Made by a program: the position numbers and the translations under genes
Shown here: positions 1-5,297 of the stretch, in pieces
How the letters are laid out: every line of letters begins with the position of its first letter
Numbering within the stretch: the first letter of the stretch is position 1
Assembly: GCA_947474415.1 (NCBI GenBank)
Contig: CANJKD010000225.1
Span: forward strand, 1 to 5,297
Reading direction: 5' to 3'
Origin: Burkholderiales bacterium
Lineage (GTDB): Bacteria; Pseudomonadota; Gammaproteobacteria; Burkholderiales; Burkholderiaceae_C
Length of the DNA stretch: 5,297 bases
Notes under the pieces: model-generated
What the model saw: the letters and a program-made list of their open reading frames with translations, nothing else
Told to the model about the DNA's origin: nothing
Database searches by the model: none

Positions 1-741
1 AACATGCAGGCGCGCAGCCGGCAAGAGAAACTGGCCGCCATGGGCCGGGTGTCGGCAGGCATTGCGCACGAGATCCGCAACCCGCTTGCGGCCATCGCAC
101 AGGCCAACGCCTTGCTCGCCGAAGACAGCACCGACCCGGCGCAACGCCGGCTGATGAAGATGGTCAACGACAACGTCGAACGCCTAAAGCGCATCGTCGA
201 CGACGTGATGGAAGTGGCCCCGGGCGTGGCGCCCGAGGTGGGCGTCATCGATGCCGCAGAACAGGTGGCCACGGTGTGCGAAGAGTGGGCGCGCTCATTG
301 GGCATTGTCCTTGACGACAGGGCCGTATTACGGGTCGACATCCCGAGAGAGCCGGTGGGCGTTCAGTTCGACGCGGAGCACTTGAGGCGCGTGCTCGTCA
401 ACCTGCTCGACAACGCGCGTCGCCATGCCAGCGATGTGCCCGGTGCGATTCATTTGCGGCTCGACTCGCGGCGCGACGACCTGGCTTTCCTGAGCATCGC
501 CAGCGACGGCGATCCGATTCCGCCTGACGTCGAGCCCTACCTGTTTGAGCCGTTTTTCTCGACCCGAAGCCGTGGTACCGGGCTGGGCCTGTATATTTGC
601 CGCGAGCTGTGCGAACGATATGGCGCGAGCATCGATTACCGGGTTCGCGCCGCCGGTGAAGCGCAACGCAACGAGTTCTATGTCGACATGCGGCGCAGGT
701 CTCTTGGCCCTGCCGATGCCAGACTTCATCCGAGCCCATGA
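1..741 (+). CDS. pilS: PilS-type sensor histidine kinase, C-terminal part (5' end missing)
   Basis: The frame is already open at base 1, so the ATG at 4 is almost certainly internal; the N-terminal membrane segments and PAS sensor domain usual in PilS lie outside the window. Numbering from that ATG, the HisKA phosphoacceptor motif HEIRNPLAA places the autophosphorylated histidine at H22. The HATPase domain follows: N box with N133, D136 and N137, a degenerate G1 box (D168-G-D-P), F box FEPFF at 181-185, and G2 box GTGLGL at 191-196. In the PilS/PilR system the kinase is an inner-membrane sensor that phosphorylates PilR to control pilin transcription. The stop overlaps the next gene's start by 4 bp (ATGA, 738-741), which indicates translational coupling with its cognate regulator. 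The PilS name rests on this pairing and on overall resemblance; another NtrB-like kinase is the main alternative. Histidine kinase function is near certain. Confidence 0.9.
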   Translation, partial: NMQARSRQEKLAAMGRVSAGIAHEIRNPLAAIAQANALLAEDSTDPAQRRLMKMVNDNVERLKRIVDDVMEVAPGVAPEVGVIDAAEQVATVCEEWARSLGIVLDDRAVLRVDIPREPVGVQFDAEHLRRVLVNLLDNARRHASDVPGAIHLRLDSRRDDLAFLSIASDGDPIPPDVEPYLFEPFFSTRSRGTGLGLYICRELCERYGASIDYRVRAAGEAQRNEFYVDMRRRSLGPADARLHPSP

Positions 742-2306
742 CAAACGCTTCGCACTTCAGTCTTCTGGTCGTCGACGACGAACCCGACCTGCGCACCCTC
801 TATGAGCTGACCTTGCTTCGCGAGGGCTATGACATCGAGACCGCCGGCACCGTGCAAGAGGCCATGCTGCACCTGAAGGACCGCACCTACAGCGCCGTCA
901 TCACCGACATGCGCCTGCCCGACGGCACCGGTCTCGAACTGCTGCGCTGGCTAGAAGCATTGGGGCGGCGCGAGAAGGCAATCGTCATCACCGCCTATGG
1001 GTCGGCCGAGAACGCGGTGGAAGCCCTCAAGGCGGGGGCCTTCGATTACCTGACCAAGCCGGTTGATCTGAAGCAGTTCCGGGCGGTGGTGGCTTCAGCC
1101 CTGGGCCGTTCCGGCGCAGCCCCGTTGCCCACTGTGGACCCTGCCAGCCTGCCATCGGAATATGGCGGTCCGCCCGCGCCGCGGCCGATTCGCGTCTTGG
1201 TGATTGCGCCGCCTCCCGAGACTCCGGTGAGCCGTGCGCTGGCGCGCATGGCGGGACAGTCGGCGGCCATGGTGCAGGTGCGGACCCTGGTCGACAAGGT
1301 GTCGCGCAGCATGGCGCCTGTCCTTGTCACCGGCGAGTCCGGCACCGGCAAGGAATTGGTTGCGCGGGCGATCCATGAAGTCAGCGTGCGCGCCGGGCAG
1401 CCGTTCATTGCCGTGAACTGCAGTGCGATTCCCGAACAGTTGCTCGAAGCCGAGTTCTTCGGCTACCGCAAGGGCGCGTTCACCGGAGCCATGGAAGATC
1501 GGGAAGGGTTTTTCCAGGCGGCCAATGGCGGCACCCTGTTGCTTGACGAGATCGGTGACCTGCCATTGCCGATGCAATCGAAGCTGCTTCGGGCCATACA
1601 AGAGCGCTCCGTCCGGCCGGTCGGCGCAGTGAATGAAATACCGGTCAATGTGCGGCTGCTCAGTGCGACCCACAAGGACCTTGCTGCCGAAGTCCATGCC
1701 GGGCAGTTCCGCCAGGATCTGTACTACAGGTTGAACGTGATACAGATCCGTGTGCCGCCCTTGCGTGAGCGCATTGAAGATCTGGTCGCGATCAGCGAGC
1801 GGGTGCTTGAGAACATTGCCCGGGAGGCGGGCGTGTCGACGCCGCCGCGCCTGACCCAAGACGCCCTCGTGCATTTGCAGCGCTACCCGTTTCCCGGCAA
1901 TGTTCGCGAGCTGGAGAACTTGCTGCATCGGGCCGTGGCGCTGTCGGGCGGTGAGGGCATCGACGTCTTTGACCTCGGGTTGCCCGAAACGGTATTCACC
2001 GACAGCGCAGCACAGGAACTCGACCTCATCACCGGAAACACGCATGGAGATGTGTTGAAGGCGTTGCGCGAACATGTCACGACGCTGCCGGTCGAGCCGG
2101 ACCTGCCAGACGACCTTGAGCGGCACCTCGATGAGGTGGAGCGTGACATTCTGGTTCGGGCTCTTGAGCGGCACCGCTGCAACCGCACGGCGGCTGGCGC
2201 GAGCCTTGGGCTTTCGCTGCGGCAGATGCGCTACCGGATGGCGCGGCTTGGCGTGAACGTGGGTGGGGATACCGGTGGAGCGGGTGCGGGCGATTCAACC
2301 GACTGA
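738..2306 (+). CDS. pilR: PilR-type sigma54-dependent response regulator (NtrC family)
   Basis: This complete 522-residue protein has the three-domain NtrC architecture. The receiver domain (about 8-122) has acidic residues D13 and D14, phosphoacceptor D57, T85 and K107. A proline-rich linker (about 125-165) leads to the AAA+ domain: Walker A GESGTGKE at 199-206, the sigma54-contacting GAFTGA loop at 246-251, and Walker B LLLDE ending at D270-E271. A Fis-type helix-turn-helix lies at about 470-504. Phosphorylated PilR hydrolyses ATP to remodel sigma54 polymerase at promoters such as pilA (type IV pilin). The ATG is chosen because it overlaps the kinase stop in an ATGA arrangement; no strong Shine-Dalgarno sequence precedes it, consistent with coupling. 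The C-terminal tail after the HTH (505-522) is glycine-rich and its DNA also encodes the start of ampD. A sigma54 activator is certain; the PilR assignment follows from the pilS-pilR-ampD order and could not be tested by search. Confidence 0.93.
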   Translation: MTNASHFSLLVVDDEPDLRTLYELTLLREGYDIETAGTVQEAMLHLKDRTYSAVITDMRLPDGTGLELLRWLEALGRREKAIVITAYGSAENAVEALKAGAFDYLTKPVDLKQFRAVVASALGRSGAAPLPTVDPASLPSEYGGPPAPRPIRVLVIAPPPETPVSRALARMAGQSAAMVQVRTLVDKVSRSMAPVLVTGESGTGKELVARAIHEVSVRAGQPFIAVNCSAIPEQLLEAEFFGYRKGAFTGAMEDREGFFQAANGGTLLLDEIGDLPLPMQSKLLRAIQERSVRPVGAVNEIPVNVRLLSATHKDLAAEVHAGQFRQDLYYRLNVIQIRVPPLRERIEDLVAISERVLENIAREAGVSTPPRLTQDALVHLQRYPFPGNVRELENLLHRAVALSGGEGIDVFDLGLPETVFTDSAAQELDLITGNTHGDVLKALREHVTTLPVEPDLPDDLERHLDEVERDILVRALERHRCNRTAAGASLGLSLRQMRYRMARLGVNVGGDTGGAGAGDSTD

Positions 2307-2895
2307 CGTGGCCCATGCGCCGGTCTGGACGGAGGGCTGGTTGGGTCGGGCGAGGCCTTGCCCGTCGCCTAATTTCGGCCCACGCCCGGCTGGCACGTTG
2401 ATCGATCTGGTGGTGATCCATTCCATCAGTTTGCCGCCTGGGGAATACGGTGGCGACGCCATCGAACAATTGTTCCTGAACCGGCTCGACTGGGACGCAC
2501 ACCCCTACTACGACCACCTGAGGGGCCTCGAGGTCTCTGCGCACTTTGTGGTTCAAAGAGGCGGCGCGTTGCTGCAGTTTGTCTCGTGCGACCAGCGCGC
2601 CTGGCATGCGGGCGCGTCCGAGTGGCGTGGTCGCCCGGGCTGCAATGATTACTCCATCGGAATCGAGCTCGAAGGGCTTGACGGTGGGCGCTTCGAGCCG
2701 GCGCAGTATCGCGTGCTCGCTGACCTTCTGCGTGACATTGCGCGTCGCTATCCGGTCACTTCGGTTGCCGGCCACGAGCACGTTGCGGTCGGCCGCAAGC
2801 AAGACCCCGGTCCGGGGTTTGACTGGTTGCGGCTGATGTCGATGCTGGACTTTCCAACGCGCTGCTTTCCGGCATCTGTGCTTGGCCCGGGTTGA
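2263..2895 (+). CDS. ampD: 1,6-anhydro-N-acetylmuramyl-L-alanine amidase AmpD
   Basis: AmpD is a cytoplasmic zinc amidase that cleaves the lactyl amide bond between 1,6-anhydroMurNAc and L-Ala in imported muropeptides during peptidoglycan recycling. In many Gram-negatives its loss induces ampC beta-lactamase. The 210-residue product has the Amidase_2 fold with zinc ligands H53 (in VVIHSISLPPG), H171 (in AGHEH) and D181. The catalytic pair E135 (in IGIELEG) and K179 (in GRKQDPG) is also present. The H-to-E spacing of 82 equals that of the enterobacterial enzyme as I recall it (H34, E116). No signal peptide is visible, as expected for AmpD rather than the periplasmic AmidA/AmiD type. The start is uncertain: GTG at 2263, GTG at 2275 (GGGG six bases upstream) or GTG at 2308 just after the pilR stop. 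Conserved family sequence begins only around W22 (the W-T-E-G-W segment), so all three would give a functional enzyme. The first two overlap pilR and imply coupling. Confidence 0.95.
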   Translation: MGIPVERVRAIQPTDVAHAPVWTEGWLGRARPCPSPNFGPRPAGTLIDLVVIHSISLPPGEYGGDAIEQLFLNRLDWDAHPYYDHLRGLEVSAHFVVQRGGALLQFVSCDQRAWHAGASEWRGRPGCNDYSIGIELEGLDGGRFEPAQYRVLADLLRDIARRYPVTSVAGHEHVAVGRKQDPGPGFDWLRLMSMLDFPTRCFPASVLGPG

Positions 2896-2949
2896 CTGGC
2901 ACACCGTGCCGCCGGTGTTTCAGGTGTCGGACGAGCGCTGACCCGGGCC
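2884..2949 (+). repeat. Inverted repeat with nested hairpins after ampD (weak terminator candidate)
   Basis: GGCCCGGGT at 2884-2892, in the last ampD codons, is perfectly complementary to ACCCGGGCC at 2941-2949. Between them, two mutually exclusive small hairpins can form. One is GGCAC-ACC-GTGCC (2898-2910). The other is ACACCG/CGGTGT (2901-2906 with 2913-2918), followed by only two further T residues. The position just past the ampD stop suits a transcription end or mRNA-stabilising structure. The lack of a proper T tract argues against a strong intrinsic terminator, and short GC palindromes arise readily in a GC-rich genome. Confidence 0.3.
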
Positions 2950-3014
2950 GCCGGATTGCCGCAGTGCAACGCGTTCGCCGAGCCCGTCGCGCTGACGAGG
3001 TCATAAGGGTTCAT

Positions 3015-3030
3015 ACGCTACATCTAGTGC
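3015..3030 (+). promoter_or_regulatory. Putative NrdR box 1 (distal)
   Basis: The sequence acgctacatctagtgc matches 12 of 16 positions of the palindromic NrdR-box consensus as I recall it (ACACTATATATAGTGT). It ends immediately before the predicted -35 element and starts exactly 31 bp upstream of the second box, three helical turns, which is the canonical spacing of paired NrdR sites. NrdR is the zinc-finger, ATP-cone repressor of ribonucleotide reductase genes. The site alone would be weak; the pairing makes it credible. Confidence 0.72.
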
Positions 3031-3059
3031 TTGAAGGTCGATCAGACCCCAGATATAGT
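3031..3059 (+). promoter_or_regulatory. Predicted sigma70 promoter for nrdA
   Basis: The -35 TTGAAG (3031-3036, 4 of 6 matches to TTGACA) and -10 TATAGT (3054-3059, 5 of 6 matches to TATAAT) are separated by the optimal 17 bp, in a locally AT-richer stretch. The transcription start would fall near 3066. The element lies between and within the two NrdR-like boxes, and the -10 sits inside the proximal box, so bound NrdR would block polymerase. It is about 306 bp upstream of the nrdA ATG, so an additional nearer promoter cannot be excluded, although none with good hexamers was noticed. Confidence 0.65.
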
Positions 3060-3061
3060 GT
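3046..3061 (+). promoter_or_regulatory. Putative NrdR box 2 (proximal, overlaps -10)
   Basis: The sequence accccagatatagtgt matches 13 of 16 positions of the recalled NrdR consensus, with an intact right half (ATATAGTGT). It is separated from box 1 by 15 bp (31 bp start to start) and covers the -10 hexamer. This arrangement predicts repression of nrdA when dATP is plentiful. Confidence 0.77.
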
Positions 3062-3361
3062 CTCCACATGATATCCTTCAACGTCTCGATTTGCTCTTCG
3101 TGGTTCGCAAAGCGTGGTGTATTTTTCGGTAAGAAGCCGCCTCGCTTCAGTTCGGGGCGCACGGTTCCGCAGTGTGCTCGTACCGGTGACACAACGCGCT
3201 TGTCGATGTGAGCAATTTGGTCGGTGTCCGGTGATCGTTGGTGAGGTGCTCGGAGACTTCGCTCGGTTTCTGTCCAGCAAGCTCGCAGCGTCTGCACATC
3301 GCCGCCAGGCGGCACGTCGAAGAGATGAACCCATGACTGTGAAAGTGTCATACCCAATTTC

Positions 3362-3366
3362 AGAGG
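3362..3366 (+). promoter_or_regulatory. Ribosome binding site of nrdA
   Basis: AGAGG lies 6 bases before the ATG at 3373. An in-frame TGA at 3340-3342, with no start codon between it and 3373, rules out any longer N-terminus, so the site and the stop together fix the nrdA start. Confidence 0.75.
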
Positions 3367-3372
3367 CCCCTC

Positions 3373-5297
3373 ATGCAAACCGTTTCAACTTCCGTTTCAA
3401 CCATCTCTTCAATCGCGCATCAGGTGTCAGGCACCGGGTCGGCTGTGTCCGTCTATCAGGGCTATCAAATCATCCGCCGCAATGGCGCCGTGGTTTCGTT
3501 CGAGCCGAACAAGATCGCGGTTGCCTTGATGAAGGCGTTTCTTGCGGTGCACGGGACGCAGGGTGCCGCCTCTGCCAGCGTTCGCGAAACCGTAGACGGG
3601 TTGACCGAGTCGGTGGTACGCGCACTGTTGCGGGCGCGCCCTGGTGGCGGAACATTTCACATTGAGGACGTTCAGGATCAGGTCGAACTGGGACTGATGC
3701 GCAGCGGTCACCATGAGGTGGCACGCGCCTATGTTCTCTACCGCGAGCGACGCACGCAGGAGCGCGCGAAGCAGGGGCAGCCGAAAGTGGCGGCCGAGCC
3801 TGCGCTCACGGTCATTGATCGCGGGCAGCGCTTGCCTCTGGACCTGGCGCGGCTCAGTGCAGTGATCGAGTCTGCGTGCGCAGGGCTTGGCGCCGAGGTC
3901 AAGCCCGAGCCGATCCTGGCCGAGACCAAGCGCAACCTCTATGACGGGGTTCCGATCGACGAAGTGCACAAGGCATCGATTCTTGCTGCCCGCACCCTGA
4001 TCGAGAAGGACCCTGGCTACACGCGTGCGACGGCCCGTCTTCTGTTGCACACGATTCGCCGCGAGATCCTGGGCGAAGAACTGCTGCATGCCGACATGCT
4101 GACCCGCTATGGCGAGTACTTTCCGGGCTTTATCAAAAAGGGCGTGCAAGCTGAATTGCTCGACGACAAGCTCTTGCAGTATGACCTTGCGCGGCTGGGC
4201 TCGGCGCTGAACGCTGATCGCGATCTGCAGTTCGACTACCTGGGCCTGCAGACTCTGTACGACCGTTACTTCTTGCACATCGACGAAGTGCGCATCGAAT
4301 TGCCGCAGGCGTTCTTCATGCGCGTGGCGATGGGCCTGGCGTTGAACGAGGTTGATCGCGAGGCCCGTGCGATCGAGTTCTACGAAGTGTTGTCGAGCTT
4401 CGATTTCATGAGCAGTACGCCTACGCTGTTCAACGCCGGCACGCGCCGTTCGCAGCTTTCGAGTTGCTATCTGACCACCGTGGCCGACGACCTCGATGGC
4501 ATCTACGAAGCCCTGAAAGAGAATGCACTGCTGTCCAAGTTCGCAGGAGGGCTTGGCAATGATTGGACCAACGTGCGTGCCTTGGGCAGCCACATCAAGG
4601 GCACGAATGGCAAGAGCCAGGGTGTCGTGCCCTTTCTCAAGGTCGTGAACGACACTGCAGTGGCGGTGAACCAGGGAGGCAAGCGCAAGGGTGCGGTTTG
4701 CGCCTATCTGGAAAGCTGGCACCTCGATCTGGAAGAGTTCCTGGAGTTGCGCAAGAACACCGGCGATGACCGCCGGCGCACGCACGACATGAACACCGCG
4801 AACTGGGTTCCCGACCTGTTCATGAAGCGCGTCATGGAGGGGGGTGACTGGACGCTGTTTTCGCCGAGCTCCTGCCCGGACCTGCACGACAAATTCGGTA
4901 AGGCGTTCGAGGTCGCGTACACCGGCTACGAAGCGAAGGCCGGACGCGGCGAGATCAAGCTGTTCAAGACCATTCCGGCGAAAGACCTGTGGCGCAAGAT
5001 GCTCTCGATGTTGTTCGAGACCGGCCATCCGTGGATCACCTTCAAGGACGCGTGTAATGTGCGCTCGCCGCAGCAGCATGTGGGCGTGGTGCACTCGAGC
5101 AATCTGTGCACCGAAATTACGCTGAATACCAGTGAGACCGAGATTGCGGTTTGCAACCTGGGCTCCGTCAACCTGGTGCACCACCTGACCGACGGAGCCG
5201 ATGGCAACAGGAAAATCGATCATGTGAAGCTGAAGAAGACGGTGTCGACCGCGATGCGCATGCTCGACAACGTGATCGACATCAACTACTACGCCGT
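3373..5297 (+). CDS. nrdA: Ribonucleoside-diphosphate reductase, class I alpha subunit (3' end missing)
   Basis: NrdA reduces ribonucleoside diphosphates to deoxyribonucleotides in the cytoplasm, using a radical supplied by its partner NrdB. The frame is open from the ATG to the window edge, giving 641 complete codons. A Ser/Thr-rich leader (1-27) precedes ATP-cone 1 (about 31-127, with RRNG at 35-38 and K47). A linker and a second, degenerate cone follow (about 145-230), then the reductase barrel. Landmarks are STPTLFNAGT (348-357), redox cysteine C365, the RRRTHDMNTANW segment near the specificity and substrate sites (467-478), the catalytic N577-L-C579-T-E581 triad with the thiyl-radical cysteine C579, and the second redox cysteine C594. 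The C365-to-C579 spacing of 214 equals C225 to C439 in E. coli. Missing at the 3' end are the radical-transfer tyrosines and the C-terminal shuttle cysteines, roughly a third of the protein. nrdB would be expected downstream. Confidence 0.97.
   Translation, partial: MQTVSTSVSTISSIAHQVSGTGSAVSVYQGYQIIRRNGAVVSFEPNKIAVALMKAFLAVHGTQGAASASVRETVDGLTESVVRALLRARPGGGTFHIEDVQDQVELGLMRSGHHEVARAYVLYRERRTQERAKQGQPKVAAEPALTVIDRGQRLPLDLARLSAVIESACAGLGAEVKPEPILAETKRNLYDGVPIDEVHKASILAARTLIEKDPGYTRATARLLLHTIRREILGEELLHADMLTRYGEYFPGFIKKGVQAELLDDKLLQYDLARLGSALNADRDLQFDYLGLQTLYDRYFLHIDEVRIELPQAFFMRVAMGLALNEVDREARAIEFYEVLSSFDFMSSTPTLFNAGTRRSQLSSCYLTTVADDLDGIYEALKENALLSKFAGGLGNDWTNVRALGSHIKGTNGKSQGVVPFLKVVNDTAVAVNQGGKRKGAVCAYLESWHLDLEEFLELRKNTGDDRRRTHDMNTANWVPDLFMKRVMEGGDWTLFSPSSCPDLHDKFGKAFEVAYTGYEAKAGRGEIKLFKTIPAKDLWRKMLSMLFETGHPWITFKDACNVRSPQQHVGVVHSSNLCTEITLNTSETEIAVCNLGSVNLVHHLTDGADGNRKIDHVKLKKTVSTAMRMLDNVIDINYYA

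Larger units (their letters stand above)
2896..3372. other. 477-bp intergenic region between ampD and nrdA
   Basis: No convincing gene is seen on either strand. The first part (2896-3000) is GC-rich and holds the post-ampD hairpins. The middle (3001-3120) drops to 56 G or C in 120 bases, well below the flanking genes, and carries the NrdR-like boxes and promoter described separately. The remainder (about 3066-3372) is the predicted nrdA leader. It contains a GC-rich palindrome at 3301-3313 (GCCGCC-A-GGCGGC) and a possible bulged stem joining 3182-3192 to 3224-3232. No tRNA, transposase remnant or recognisable riboswitch motif (for example a B12 box) was seen. Confidence 0.8.

Noticed and set aside
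1095..2174. A 359-codon minus-strand frame antisense to pilR.
   Set aside because: Shadow of the well-supported pilR frame, with low-complexity His/Arg/Gln-rich composition.
2897..2911. TGGCAC-N5-GCCG, considered as a sigma54 -24/-12 promoter.
   Set aside because: The -24 half fits but the -12 half lacks the required TTGC with GC at the correct spacing; it is better explained as the GGCAC/GTGCC hairpin.
2935..2996. Direct repeat GCGCTGAC at 2935-2942 and 2989-2996, considered as a target-site duplication or operator.
   Set aside because: Only 8 bp, GC-rich, with no element between the copies and no conserved flanks; expected by chance.
3066..3372. A cobalamin riboswitch upstream of the reductase.
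   Set aside because: No B12 box (GCCACTG-like) was found, and class I NrdA does not use B12.
3001..3378. A 125-codon minus-strand frame spanning most of the ampD-nrdA gap.
   Set aside because: It would run through the NrdR-like boxes and promoter and overlap the nrdA start; no recognisable domain. A search for homologues in other genomes at a different locus would be needed to revive it.
3114..3665. A 183-codon plus-strand frame overlapping the start of nrdA.
   Set aside because: It overlaps the nrdA coding frame for about 290 bases, is very Arg-rich as off-frame GC translations are, and has no Shine-Dalgarno sequence or family resemblance.
3427..5223. A 598-codon open frame on the minus strand, antisense to nrdA.
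   Set aside because: The plus-strand frame encodes an unmistakable NrdA with all catalytic residues; the antisense frame is a mirror of GC-rich codon bias and its translation resembles no known family.

Overview
The window is ordinary core chromosome from a GC-rich betaproteobacterium. The gene order (pilS, pilR, ampD, nrdA, all on the plus strand) and the protein sequences look most like Burkholderiales, probably a Comamonadaceae-type genome. That placement rests on recalled family sequences and synteny, not on a search. No mobile element, CRISPR array, tRNA, rRNA or convincing new system was found.

Layout: positions 1-741 hold the C-terminal kinase half of a PilS-type sensor histidine kinase, cut by the left edge. 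Its stop overlaps by 4 bp the start of a complete PilR-type sigma54-dependent response regulator (738-2306). An AmpD 1,6-anhydro-muropeptide amidase follows, with its start inside or just after the end of pilR (annotated 2263-2895). The three genes are packed tightly enough to be one translationally coupled transcript. Positions 2896-3372 are a 477-bp non-coding gap. The last region (3373 to the right edge) is the N-terminal two thirds of NrdA, the large subunit of class I ribonucleotide reductase. It has two N-terminal ATP-cone domains and runs off the window.

The most informative non-coding signal is in the gap. Two 16-bp sites resembling NrdR boxes lie at 3015-3030 and 3046-3061, exactly 31 bp apart. 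A sigma70-like promoter (-35 TTGAAG at 3031-3036, 17-bp spacer, -10 TATAGT at 3054-3059) is interleaved with them. This is the geometry expected for NrdR repression of nrdA. It also implies an unusually long leader of about 306 nt before the nrdA ATG, which is the least explained part of the window.

Functionally there are two units. One is a pilus-regulation module (PilS sensing, PilR activating sigma54 promoters such as pilA) with a peptidoglycan-recycling amidase attached. The other is an independently promoted dNTP-synthesis gene whose transcription is probably controlled by NrdR and whose enzyme activity is controlled by dATP/ATP binding at the first cone.
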